Below are positions 24,900 to 33,327 of a stretch of 35,854 nucleotides of DNA, piece after piece (positions within the stretch are counted from its first letter, which is position 1; each line of letters begins with the position of its first letter). The stretch comes from Planctomycetota bacterium (GTDB lineage: Bacteria > Planctomycetota > Planctomycetia > Gemmatales > Gemmataceae): assembly GCA_016872605.1 (NCBI GenBank), contig VGZI01000046.1, positions 1 to 35,854 of the forward strand. The letters are read 5' to 3'. The notes beneath the pieces are model-generated. The model searched no databases. It worked only from the letters and a program-made list of their open reading frames with translations, and was not told the origin of the DNA. Both the position numbers and the translations under genes were made by a program.

Positions 24900-25364
24900 C
24901 TATTCTTCACTCGGCCTGCGGGCGAATGGAGCGTGGAACCACCACATGGACAGGTCAGCGCCCTGCCAGGACGCCCACGGATGTTGTTGCGATCGCGCAT
25001 AGGCGAGAGGCCAGGTGACGAGATCGCCCGCCAGCGACACGGGGGTATCGGCCAGGGCAACGACTCCGACGCCGGTGAGCCAAAGGCCGTTGCCGATGGT
25101 GGTGAATCCTTCACGTACGTCGCCCGTGACGATCAAAGCGATTCCGTGACCAACCTGGCCGATGCCCAAGGGGACGCCGACGACGCCCAGCAGCGCTGAG
25201 CGCGCGACGCCGCCGAACGGCACACAGATGCCTGGTGGACCGATCCCAGGGCTCAATTTCTCGGCGGGACCTGCGGGAGCGTCGAGATTGTGAATCGAAC
25301 CGCACCCGGACAGAGCAGCGACGACCAGCGAAATGCCGATCACGAACGCAATATTGCGTCGCAT
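24900..25364 (-). CDS. YceK/YidQ-like lipoprotein
   Basis: A 154-residue lipoprotein. The signal peptide ends in a lipobox (VVAALSGCGS), so the cysteine would be lipidated and the protein anchored in a membrane. The C-terminal part (ALADTPVSLAGDLVTWPLAYARSQ) resembles the conserved segment of YceK/YidQ lipoproteins. The middle is glycine-rich and rather hydrophobic (GVARSALLGVVGVPLGIGQVG). The ATG at 25364 has AGGAG just upstream. The function is unknown. It is divergent from the DUF1573 gene. Confidence 0.75.
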   Translation of the reverse strand: MRRNIAFVIGISLVVAALSGCGSIHNLDAPAGPAEKLSPGIGPPGICVPFGGVARSALLGVVGVPLGIGQVGHGIALIVTGDVREGFTTIGNGLWLTGVGVVALADTPVSLAGDLVTWPLAYARSQQHPWASWQGADLSMWWFHAPFARRPSEE

Positions 25365-25560
25365 AATCTCCTCGGCGAACCCGTGTCTATGACGCCGCAA
25401 TGGTCTACCCAAACTCGCCAGGTCTAGCAACCTCAATCGATGTGTTCACGCGTTCCGTAACACCCTTCGTTTCGCAATCCGTCTTTTCTGCAGAAGCGAA
25501 GTCGGGTAAGATAGCGGGAGTATGGAGGCACAGTTCCACCCGCACGAAAGAGGATCGGCA

Positions 25561-26577
25561 ATGCGCAAAGTCGTGCTCGCACTGATGGCAAGTATTGGCA
25601 TCGCTTCGAGCGCAGCGGCCCAGCAGGCCGCCTGGGCCGACAAGCTTTTCTCGGGCCAAACGACTCATGACTTCGGCATCGTCGGTCGCGCCAGCGTGGT
25701 CAAGCACTCCTTCAAGCTAACGAATATCTACAAGGTCCCGCTGGATATCTCCGATGTCCGCGTCTCGTGCGGGTGCGTCAAGGCCGATGCTGGCATCAAG
25801 TCGTTGCAGCCTGGCGAAACCGGGACCATCAACGTTTCAATGGACGCACGCCAGTTCATCGGCTCGAAAACGGTTCGCGTCTTCGTGACCGTCGAATCGC
25901 CCGGACCTGGGCCGAAATATCTTTCAACGGCAACGCTGAACGTCTCGGCCAACGCCCGTGGCGAAGTCACGTTCACCCCGCAGGAACTCGACTTCAGCAC
26001 CGTGCAAAAGGGCCAAGTGACCAGCAAATCGATCGACATCGAGTACACGGGAACGCGCGCCGATTGGCGCGTCGTGGAGATCGTCAAGCTCAGCACGGCC
26101 CCGTTTGACCTGCGGGCCGAGGAGTTGCCTCGCCTCCCCAACGGGGTGGTTCGGCGCGGCTATCGCTTGCACGCCACGATCAAGGCGGACCCGCCGGCCA
26201 CCGGTTCGTTCAAGCAAGAGATCGTGCTGAAGACCAACGATCCAACAGCGCCGATGCTGTCGTTCAACATCGTCGGCGACATACAAGCGGGACTGGCGGT
26301 GTCGCCGAACGCCATCGTGGTGCGCGATCTGAAGGTCGGTGAATCGCAAACCAAGAAAGTATTCGTTAAAGCGCCGCGCCCCTTCCGTATCCTTGCGGTC
26401 GACGGCCAGGGCGAAGGCGTCACCGTCGACGTTCCGACAATGCAGGACGCGATGATCGTCCTGACCGTCCACATCGCTCCGCTCAAGGCGGGCGAACTGC
26501 GCAAACAGCTTGTCATCCGCACCGACATCGACAGCGCCCCAACCCCCCTCGTGATCGAAGCCAACATTGCGCCATGA
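25561..26577 (+). CDS. Secreted DUF1573 protein
   Basis: A 338-residue exported protein: signal peptide (RKVVLALMASIGIASSAAAQ), then a DUF1573 immunoglobulin-like domain (about 35-130) with THDFGIVGRASVVKHSFKLTN and the typical VRVSCGCVKAD. Two more Ig-like regions follow (FTPQELDFSTVQKGQVTSKS; SPNAIVVRDLKVGESQTKKV). DUF1573 proteins are common in planctomycetes and their function is unknown. AGAGGA lies 8 bases before the ATG at 25561. The stop overlaps the recD2 start (ATGA), an unusual pairing of a secreted protein with a DNA helicase. Confidence 0.88.
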   Translation: MRKVVLALMASIGIASSAAAQQAAWADKLFSGQTTHDFGIVGRASVVKHSFKLTNIYKVPLDISDVRVSCGCVKADAGIKSLQPGETGTINVSMDARQFIGSKTVRVFVTVESPGPGPKYLSTATLNVSANARGEVTFTPQELDFSTVQKGQVTSKSIDIEYTGTRADWRVVEIVKLSTAPFDLRAEELPRLPNGVVRRGYRLHATIKADPPATGSFKQEIVLKTNDPTAPMLSFNIVGDIQAGLAVSPNAIVVRDLKVGESQTKKVFVKAPRPFRILAVDGQGEGVTVDVPTMQDAMIVLTVHIAPLKAGELRKQLVIRTDIDSAPTPLVIEANIAP

Positions 26578-28733
26578 GCGACCAACTCTCCGGCACGATC
26601 GATCGAGTCACTTTTCATAACCCCGAGAATGGCTTCGTTGTCTTGCGCGTCGACGTCCGCGGCCTGCGCGGCTCCGTCACCGTCATCGGACAAACGCCTC
26701 GCGCCGTCGCCGGCGAATTCGTCGAAGCGACCGGCACATGGGCCGACGATCCGGAGTTCGGAAAGCAGTTCAAGGCCGACACGTTGCGCGTCCTGCCTCC
26801 CAGCACGGTCGAGGGCATCGAAAAATACCTCGGCTCCGGGCTAATCAAGGGCATCGGCCCGCAGATCGCTCGCCGCATCGTCGAGGTCTTCGGCGTTCGC
26901 ACCCTGGCGATCATCGATGAAAGCCCGGCGTTCTTGAGGGAAGTCAAAGGCGTCGGCGCCAAGCTTATCAATCGCATCCGTGAAAGCTGGCAGCAGCAAA
27001 AGGCGGTCCGCGACATTATGGTCTTTCTACAATCGCACGGCCTGGGCCTTGGCCTTGCGTTTCGCATCTACAAGACTTATGGCGATTCCGCTCTCGAGCA
27101 GGTTCGCAGCAATCCCTATCGGCTTGCCGACGATGTCTGGGGCATCGGCTTTCAGACCGCCGACGAAATCGCGCTCAAGCTCGGCTTCGCGCGCCATGCC
27201 TTGCCGCGCGCTCAGGCGGCGATTCGCTTCGTCCTGCAGGAAGCTGTTCGTGACGGACATTGCGCGATGCCGGAGGAGGCCGTTTGGCATCAGACCGCCG
27301 CCCGAACGGGAATTTCGCTTGAGTTGCTGCAACAGGCGACACACGCCTTGATCGACGAAAAAGAGCTGGTGCGCGAGACGGCCCTGACGCCGACGCCCTG
27401 GCTCTACCTGCGTGCGATGCAACGTGCTGAGGCCGGCGTCGCGGAGCGCTTTCATGAGCTGCGCGATGGACAGCATCCGTTGCCCAAGATCGACGTCGAT
27501 GCCGCCATCGCCTGGGTTGAGAAAATCATGAATCTTGCCCTGGCTGCCAGCCAGCGCGAGGCGATTCGCCAGGCGGCGACGCAGAAAGTCCTCGTCATCA
27601 CCGGCGGTCCGGGCGTGGGCAAGACCACGCTCGTTCGCGGCATCTTGGAGATCTTCCTCGCCAAGAAGCTGCGCGTCAGCTTGTGCGCTCCGACCGGGCG
27701 TGCCGCCAAACGCCTCGCGGAATCAACCGGCCGACCGGCTTCGACCATTCACCGTCTGCTTGAGTTCGATCGCCGCGGGCCGGCGCGCAATGCCGATCAC
27801 CCGCTCGAACTCGACTTGCTCATCGTCGACGAGACATCGATGGTCGATATCACATTGATGCATCAACTCCTTCGAGCTATGCCGACCTCAGCGTGCGTGA
27901 TCCTCGTCGGTGATGCCGATCAGCTACCCTCAGTCGGTCCCGGCTGCGTACTGGCCGACATCATCGCGTCCAAGGCCATTCCGGTCGTCCGTCTCACCGA
28001 GATCTTTCGGCAGGCACAAGAAAGCAGTATTGTCCGGGCAGCGTATCGCATTCACGCCGGCGAGATGCCCGAATCGAACTCGGCCGATACGCTCGGCGAT
28101 TTCTACTTCATCGAGGCGGATTCGCCGACGATTATCCTCGATCGCGTTGTCGCGCTCATTCGCGACCGCATCCCGGCTCGCTTCCAGCTCGATTCGATCA
28201 ACGACATTCAAGTGCTGACGCCGATGAACCGCTCCGAGCTCGGCGTCAAGAACCTCAACGTACAGCTCCAAGCGATCCTTAATCCGCCTGAAGCCCAGGA
28301 AGGACCGGAAGTGGCCCGCTTCGGCTGGTCGTTCCGCCTGGGCGACAAGGTCATGCAAACGGCCAACGATTACACCAAGGAAGTCTTCAACGGTGACGTC
28401 GGCCGCGTTCGAAACATCGATCCCGAGGCCCAAGAGATAACGGTGAGCTTCGACGGGCGCTCGGTCATGTATGAGTTCGATGAGCTCGACGAATTGACGC
28501 TGGCGTATGCGCTCACCATCCACAAGTCGCAAGGAAGCGAATACCCCGCCGTCATCGTGCCGTTGCACACCCAGCACTATCTGTTGCTCCAGCGCAATCT
28601 CTTGTACACGGCCGTGACGCGCGGCAAAAAGCTCGTCGTGCTCGTGGGCAGCCGCAAGGCGCTTGCGCTCGCCGTGGAGCGCCATCAGCCGTCGCAGCGA
28701 TTCTCGGCGCTGCGAGGCCGTTTGGCGGTTTAG
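26574..28733 (+). CDS. recD2: RecD2-type ATP-dependent DNA helicase
   Basis: A 719-residue superfamily 1B 5'-3' helicase of the stand-alone RecD2 type, used in DNA repair. An N-terminal OB-like part (1-75) precedes helix-hairpin-helix segments (GIEKYLGSGLIKGIGPQIARR; VKGVGAKLINRI). The motor begins near 325, with Walker A GGPGVGKTT (344-352), Walker B VDETSMVD (418-425), GDADQLPSVGPG (446-457) and the C-terminal TIHKSQGSEYPAVIVP. No RecB or RecC is nearby, as expected for RecD2. The start overlaps the DUF1573 stop. The TAG stop is inside a repeat unit (28726-28759). Confidence 0.95.
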   Translation: MSDQLSGTIDRVTFHNPENGFVVLRVDVRGLRGSVTVIGQTPRAVAGEFVEATGTWADDPEFGKQFKADTLRVLPPSTVEGIEKYLGSGLIKGIGPQIARRIVEVFGVRTLAIIDESPAFLREVKGVGAKLINRIRESWQQQKAVRDIMVFLQSHGLGLGLAFRIYKTYGDSALEQVRSNPYRLADDVWGIGFQTADEIALKLGFARHALPRAQAAIRFVLQEAVRDGHCAMPEEAVWHQTAARTGISLELLQQATHALIDEKELVRETALTPTPWLYLRAMQRAEAGVAERFHELRDGQHPLPKIDVDAAIAWVEKIMNLALAASQREAIRQAATQKVLVITGGPGVGKTTLVRGILEIFLAKKLRVSLCAPTGRAAKRLAESTGRPASTIHRLLEFDRRGPARNADHPLELDLLIVDETSMVDITLMHQLLRAMPTSACVILVGDADQLPSVGPGCVLADIIASKAIPVVRLTEIFRQAQESSIVRAAYRIHAGEMPESNSADTLGDFYFIEADSPTIILDRVVALIRDRIPARFQLDSINDIQVLTPMNRSELGVKNLNVQLQAILNPPEAQEGPEVARFGWSFRLGDKVMQTANDYTKEVFNGDVGRVRNIDPEAQEITVSFDGRSVMYEFDELDELTLAYALTIHKSQGSEYPAVIVPLHTQHYLLLQRNLLYTAVTRGKKLVVLVGSRKALALAVERHQPSQRFSALRGRLAV

Positions 28734-28759
28734 CTGCTCGCCTCCGGCGAGCGCGACCG
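28726..28759. repeat. Short palindrome carrying the recD2 stop codon
   Basis: GCTCGCC (28736-28742) and GGCGAGC (28746-28752) form a stem with a TCC loop, flanked by CGGT and ACCG. The core matches the element at 16571 (TTTAGC, CTCGCC, GGCGAG), but the long second arm is missing, suggesting a half or decayed copy. Confidence 0.65.
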
Positions 28760-29060
28760 TAACGGCGCGCGAGTTTTTTTTCAATCTTGAAATCAGCGAA
28801 CGAGCACCGGTACCCCAGGCGAACGCAGTGTTTTTAGCGATCGTGCGGAATGCACGGCTGGAAAAACGACGGACAACGCGGCCACGCATCGAAAGCGCTC
28901 AAGAATCGGGGCGCAAAAATGCCGCGCAGACGGCTTCGGCGCGTTACGCGAAGTGTGCGTATTGAGCGCGAAGCGCGATTTTAACCAATAGTCGGCATAA
29001 TGCCTCATGCGACGCACGCCGGCGCGGATGTTTTTCTCAAGATTTCAATTCGGCGCTGGA
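28760..29060. other. Intergenic stretch without a recognisable gene
   Basis: No reading frame here shows family similarity or a ribosome site. TTGAAATC at about 28786 is matched in inverse by GATTTCAA at about 29041, which may be chance. The stretch separates recD2 from the Tyr-rich protein gene. Confidence 0.5.
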
Positions 29061-29090
29061 TTGCCCCGCGGTTATGGGCAATGGTATCTT
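29061..29090 (+). promoter_or_regulatory. Candidate promoter for the Tyr-rich secreted protein
   Basis: TTGCCC (29061-29066) and TATCTT (29085-29090) are 18 bases apart. This would give a leader of about 70 bases before the ATG at 29166. Confidence 0.3.
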
Positions 29091-29165
29091 GTCCGAGCAC
29101 GAAGCTAACTCAGAGCGGCAACAGTCGGACAAGCATGTCTGAACTATTTCACAAGCGAGAATACC

Positions 29166-29612
29166 ATGAAGAAGCTCCTTTCGATTGGTCTGCTGACGGT
29201 CTGCGCGCTGGTGGTCAGCGAGCATCAGGCGAGCGCCTGGGTCAACGCCAAGTTCAGCGTCGGCCTGAACTGGCACCTGCAAAGCGCCAACAATAACTGG
29301 CTCTGGGGATTCTGGAAGAACGGCCAAGTCCCCGGTCCCGAAGCGTTCGGGCACGGCGGCGGGCCTGGCCCCATGATGCCTCCCGCCGGCGCGTTCCCGT
29401 TCTTCGGCAACACGCCCACCGGCCAGCCGAGCAACGCCGCGCCGCAAGCGCAGGCGGCGCAACAGCAGTACTACATGCCGTACTACAACCCCTACCAGAC
29501 GGTAAGCTATCAACCTAGTGGTTTTTACTATCCGAATTACTACTACCCCATCTACCAACAGTACTACGGCTACCAATACCAGGCGCCGTCGTACTGGTAC
29601 CAAGGACGCTAA
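29166..29612 (+). CDS. Secreted Tyr/Gln/Pro-rich small protein
   Basis: A 148-residue exported protein of unknown function. A signal peptide (MKKLLSIGLLTVCALVVSEH, cleavage near ASA) is followed by an aromatic segment (WVNAKFSVGLNWHLQSANNN, WLWGFWKN), a Gly/Pro-rich part (GHGGGPGPMMPPAGAFPFFG), an Ala/Gln stretch and a C-terminal third in which about every third residue is tyrosine (YYPNYYYPIYQQYYGYQYQ). The low complexity suggests a surface, matrix or adhesive role. It has a candidate promoter and a strong terminator of its own, so it is probably a single-gene transcript. Confidence 0.8.
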   Translation: MKKLLSIGLLTVCALVVSEHQASAWVNAKFSVGLNWHLQSANNNWLWGFWKNGQVPGPEAFGHGGGPGPMMPPAGAFPFFGNTPTGQPSNAAPQAQAAQQQYYMPYYNPYQTVSYQPSGFYYPNYYYPIYQQYYGYQYQAPSYWYQGR

Positions 29613-29658
29613 GCCCGATCGACTCGGTGATTGCAAGGGTGAGACGGAACGAGAGGGC

Positions 29659-29693
29659 ACAGCCCGCGATAATCTCGCGGGCTGTTTTTTTTT
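29659..29693 (+). terminator. Strong rho-independent terminator
   Basis: An 11-base perfect stem, ACAGCCCGCGA (29659-29669) with TCGCGGGCTGT (29675-29685), has loop TAATC and is followed by nine T residues in all. It ends the transcript of the Tyr-rich protein gene. Confidence 0.92.
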
Positions 29694-29765
29694 GCGAGTC
29701 GAGCTGCCTGAGCGGCAGGTTGATGGCGATGTCAACCGGCGCCATACGGAGCTCGGCTCGCCCGA

Positions 29766-29800
29766 TTTTACGGTAAAAGTGAACATAATTTCACTATAAT
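29766..29800 (+). promoter_or_regulatory. Promoter with two adjacent palindromes before the ImmA/IrrE-like gene
   Basis: TTTTACGGTAAAA (29766-29778) is a perfect odd palindrome. It abuts AGTGAA-CATAAT-TTCACT (29778-29795), which runs into TATAAT (29795-29800), a perfect -10. The arrangement looks like an operator overlapping a promoter. The gene begins 34 bases later at 29834. Confidence 0.55.
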
Positions 29801-29833
29801 GACCTCCATCCCAAAAGGGCGGACGAGGCTACC

Positions 29834-30559
29834 ATGTTCGACGAGTTGCCCCGTGAAGACGTGACCGCGACGATCGACGCCATGATCGATGAGTTGCTCG
29901 ATGCGGCCGGTATCACCCAACCGCCGATTGACGCCATCGCGCTTGCACAGAGCCAACTGGATATTGTCATCGTCGTCGATCAGCGGCAGCCGCAGCGGGG
30001 ACGCGCTCAGCGCATCGTCGGCAAGAAGCAGATCTACCTCAAACCCGAACCGCGCGAAGAACGCCACCAGTGGACCGTGGCCCATGAGATCGGCGAACAC
30101 CTCAAAGCCGAGTTGTTTTCGCGCCTGGGCATCGACCCATCACAAGCCAAGGCGATGGCCGGCGAGTCGCTCGCGAATTTGTTCGCATATCGGCTGCTCG
30201 TCCCGACGCGCTGTTTCGTCGAAGATGTAAAACGTTTCGACTACGACTTGTTGGCCCTCAAGAAGCGCTACCCCACTTCGAGCCACGAGGTGATCGCGAT
30301 GCGCTTTCTCGACCTGCCGGCGCCATGCGTGGTGACGATCATCGACAACGAACGCATCACGCGCCGCCGATCCAATGCGGTACGCACAAAGCGGGAACTG
30401 ACGCCAATTGAGGAACGCTGCTGGCGACACGTCGCGGAACGGGGCGAGCCTGCCTCAATGCGCGACGATCACTGGGCGGTCTCAGCCTGGCCCATTCACG
30501 AACTCGAATGGAGGCGCGAAGTCCTTCGCAGCGTGCCAATGGACTCAGAATCGCTGTAG
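29834..30559 (+). CDS. ImmA/IrrE-like protein with altered HExxH motif
   Basis: A 241-residue protein of the ImmA/IrrE metallopeptidase type, which cleave or inactivate XRE-family repressors in stress or phage responses. The core WTVAHEIGEHLKAELFSRLG (about 80-99) is followed by AGESLANLFAYRLLVP, the segment that usually holds the third metal ligand. The zinc motif reads HEIGE-H: the second histidine of HExxH is glutamate, with a histidine one residue later. This could change metal binding or make it a sensor. No XRE regulator gene is adjacent, unlike most family members. Confidence 0.78.
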   Translation: MFDELPREDVTATIDAMIDELLDAAGITQPPIDAIALAQSQLDIVIVVDQRQPQRGRAQRIVGKKQIYLKPEPREERHQWTVAHEIGEHLKAELFSRLGIDPSQAKAMAGESLANLFAYRLLVPTRCFVEDVKRFDYDLLALKKRYPTSSHEVIAMRFLDLPAPCVVTIIDNERITRRRSNAVRTKRELTPIEERCWRHVAERGEPASMRDDHWAVSAWPIHELEWRREVLRSVPMDSESL

Positions 30560-30677
30560 GCGACAAAGCAGAAGTCGCCGCAAGAAAACGCGAACATCGC
30601 AAAAGGAACAGACAAGTCGGACGGAATCCTGATTGCTTTGCGTCATTTGCGTATTTTCGCGGCTATCGGTTCGGTGC

Positions 30678-33125
30678 TTATTTCTTTGCCGGCAGCAGGG
30701 CCGACAACGCCGTCATCAACTGCTGCAGCACCTCGGGGCTCGGCATCGGCAGCTTGACGTATTGCTCGCCGGTCTTTTCGTCGCACCCGACCATCGGATT
30801 GGCCGCAGGTTGGCTATCCGCGCTCGGTTTCGACACGGCAGCGAGGTTTTGCAGGAACGCCAAGCCCGTCTGGACCAGTCCCGCCCACGGATCGGCCGAT
30901 GGCGCCGCCAGTGGAACCGGTCGCTCGTGCTCGCGGCTCTGAGGCTCAACCGGTCGCTGACGCTCGCGGCTCTGAAGTGCAACGTTGGTTTGTGGAATCG
31001 ATTGCGTCGCTTCCTCCACGGTCTTGATGAACTTGGTCAGCCGCGTGCCGCCGAACATGATGTCCTTTTCCCCGCCGTCGAGCACGCCGGAGAAAAGCGA
31101 ATTCTTGAAGCGAAGGACGTTGAGCATTCCTTCTTCGATGGTGCCCCGCGCGACGAAATTGATGACTCGCACGGCTTGCTTTTGCCCCAAGCGATGCACT
31201 CGGCCGATGCGTTGCTCGAGTACCGCAGGGTTCCACGGCAAGTCCATGTTGACGACCACTGAGGCGAATTGCAGGTTTAGGCCGACGCCCCCCGCATCGG
31301 TCGCCAGGAACACTCGGCAATTCGGATCGTCGCGAAAGCGATCGACGAGGTCTTTGCGCTTGGCGCTCGGTACGCCGCCGTGGAAGAAGACGTGGCCCCA
31401 ATCCTTGCCGGCAAATTGCTGAATCAGCAGGTCATGCATGCGCAGCCATTGGCTGAAAATGACCGCCTTGATGCCGGCGTCCTCGAAAAGATCGTCGAGC
31501 TGAGCCGTCACTTCGGCGGCTTTGCAGCCCTCGTTGGTCGATTGATCCAGCAAGTACGAGCTGTCGCAAGACATGCGCATGTTCTGCAGCGCCATCATGA
31601 GACGCTGCTTGTCGGCCTCCGAAAGAAACTGGTACCGCTGCCACTTTTGCACGATACGCGCGACGACCTCGCGGTTTTCGTCATGCAGCTCATGCTGCAA
31701 CGGCGTCATCGGCACGAACAGGTTCGTGTCGATGCGCTCGGGCAGTTGATCGAGCACCTGGTCTTTCTTGCGGCGCAAGAGGATCGGCTCGAGAGTCTTG
31801 CCGACCTGGTCGAGCTTGGTGTAGCCGATGACTTTGGCATTGTCGTCGCGCATCTGGTGCGTGTCGAGGAGCCGAAAGGTCGGTCCGAGGCGATGGCGAT
31901 CGACGAACTGAATGATAGAGATCAGCTCTTCGAGACGATTCTCCAGCGGCGTGCCGGTGAGGACGATGGCGTAGGGGGTATCGATGCGTTTGACGCTGCG
32001 AGCGACGCGCGTTTCCCAGTTCTTGATGCGCTGCGCCTCGTCGAGGATGACCAGATCGGGCGCCCACTGGGTGATCACATCGAGGTCCGCGTGAATCGTG
32101 TCGTAGTTCGTAATCTTGAAATGAATGAGGTTCCCCTCACCCCCATCTCCTCTCCCGCAGGGCGAAGGGGGCACGGCGGCGAATTGTTCCATGCGCGCTG
32201 GTTTGGGGCCGCCGATGACCTGGGCGGGGCGTTCGCTGAAGCGTTCGATCTCGCGTTGCCATTGGTGCTTGAGCGAGGTGGGGCAGACGACGAGGACGCG
32301 TTCGACGCCGAAGTGCCGAGCCATCAGTTCGACGGCGGCGATAGCCTGGATTGTTTTTCCGAGCCCCATTTCGTCGCCGATCAGGCAGCGCCCGGTCCGC
32401 GCGGCGAATAGCGCGCCCTCGGCCTGGTAGTCGTAGAGCGGCACCTTGAGCAGGTCCTTGAGACGCGGGCTCTTGATCCCCTTCGGGTACTCGTGATTCA
32501 AAATCTCCTCGCGCCGCGCCATGTCGCGCTTTTCCGCCACCCAGCGCAGCACATCCTCCCGGCAGCGCAGGTCTGGATCGATCGTTTGCGCCTGATTCAT
32601 GAATTCGTCGAAGATCGGCACTGCCAACGGCAGGAGGATTCCCTCGTCGGAGAAATATTGCTCGGCAAGCCGGGCAAGTTCCGGAGGACAATCAACGCCG
32701 GGCCGGAAACAGACGTCGCGCTGATTGCCGTAGCGCAGGTAGATTTCGCTGGCATTGGGTTGAGGCGTCTGGGCGAGGGCCGACTTGCCGCCCCGCCGCT
32801 TTTCGATCGACGCCAAGACGCATTCGATGTGTTTGCAAGTACCCAGCGTGTTGGTGGTGAAGTCGCCGCAGGTGCAGGAGTTGTCGCCGAGATTGTTGCC
32901 ACGAATGACGACCGTGTAGGAACTGTGCCGATCGGGATTGCGAACAAGGAATTCGGAGAAGACGCCATCATCGCCGACATTCTTGATGTTGAAGTTCTGC
33001 GAGCGGCCATACTCGCGGCGCAGGGCGATCTGCCAATCCTCGAGCGACATGTTTTCCGGCCGTTTGGTTCGAGACAGCTTCGCGGGCTTGGCCGGCTTTT
33101 TGGATTTGGCAGGGCTCATCCGCAT
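30678..33125 (-). CDS. SNF2-family helicase with SWIM zinc finger
   Basis: An 815-residue Swi2/Snf2-type DNA-dependent ATPase. A SWIM zinc finger (CTCGDFTTNTLGTCKH; Cys84, Cys86, Cys97, His99) lies in the N-terminal region. The motor has Walker A GDEMGLGKT (250-258), DEAQ (362-365), then TGTPLENRLEEL and the C-terminal lobe VFLATDAGGVGLNLQ, with the arginine region QRIGRVHRLGQ. Two repeats lie in frame: residues about 317-334 (PPSPCGRGDGGEG) between motor motifs, and about 717-737 (SRERQRPVEPQSREHERPV) in the tail. The start at 33125 has AAGGA 8 bases upstream. It could serve in repair, transcription or defence; no partner gene decides. Confidence 0.92.
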   Translation of the reverse strand: MRMSPAKSKKPAKPAKLSRTKRPENMSLEDWQIALRREYGRSQNFNIKNVGDDGVFSEFLVRNPDRHSSYTVVIRGNNLGDNSCTCGDFTTNTLGTCKHIECVLASIEKRRGGKSALAQTPQPNASEIYLRYGNQRDVCFRPGVDCPPELARLAEQYFSDEGILLPLAVPIFDEFMNQAQTIDPDLRCREDVLRWVAEKRDMARREEILNHEYPKGIKSPRLKDLLKVPLYDYQAEGALFAARTGRCLIGDEMGLGKTIQAIAAVELMARHFGVERVLVVCPTSLKHQWQREIERFSERPAQVIGGPKPARMEQFAAVPPSPCGRGDGGEGNLIHFKITNYDTIHADLDVITQWAPDLVILDEAQRIKNWETRVARSVKRIDTPYAIVLTGTPLENRLEELISIIQFVDRHRLGPTFRLLDTHQMRDDNAKVIGYTKLDQVGKTLEPILLRRKKDQVLDQLPERIDTNLFVPMTPLQHELHDENREVVARIVQKWQRYQFLSEADKQRLMMALQNMRMSCDSSYLLDQSTNEGCKAAEVTAQLDDLFEDAGIKAVIFSQWLRMHDLLIQQFAGKDWGHVFFHGGVPSAKRKDLVDRFRDDPNCRVFLATDAGGVGLNLQFASVVVNMDLPWNPAVLEQRIGRVHRLGQKQAVRVINFVARGTIEEGMLNVLRFKNSLFSGVLDGGEKDIMFGGTRLTKFIKTVEEATQSIPQTNVALQSRERQRPVEPQSREHERPVPLAAPSADPWAGLVQTGLAFLQNLAAVSKPSADSQPAANPMVGCDEKTGEQYVKLPMPSPEVLQQLMTALSALLPAKK
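30915..30976. repeat. Tandem repeat in frame in the SNF2 gene tail
   Basis: Two near-identical units of about 28 bases (30915-30942 and 30948-30976), sharing AACCGGTCGCT and CTCGCGGCTCTGA, are translated as SREHERPV and SRERQRPV. They fall in a low-complexity linker. Confidence 0.75.
32133..32171. repeat. REP-like element in frame in the SNF2 motor
   Basis: A C-rich left part (CCCCTCACCCCC) and a CTCTCCCGCAGGG-centred right part form a known style of G/C-rich repeat. Read on the - strand it encodes PPSPCGRGDGGEGN, inside the first ATPase lobe before the DEAQ motif. Confidence 0.75.
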
Positions 33126-33198
33126 GGCAGCATCCTTTCTGAGTTGAAGCGGCAAGATGGGAACGGCGTTATTCTATAGCGAGTTGCGCGATTCGACT

Positions 33199-33265
33199 GT
33201 AGGGTGCGTAAAACGCACCATCCGAGAACGTCGCCCAGCGGGACGGTGCGTTTCACGCACCCTAC
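33199..33265. repeat. Imperfect palindrome upstream of the SNF2 gene
   Basis: The 21-base arms at 33199-33219 and 33245-33265 are inverted copies with one mismatch. Each arm contains a smaller palindrome (GGTGCGT-AAAACGCACC type). Confidence 0.85.
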
Positions 33266-33327
33266 GTGGCTTCGTTTACCGCCATGCGAACGCGCGGCGG
33301 CCCGCGGGCACAAAACGAATGTCGACG

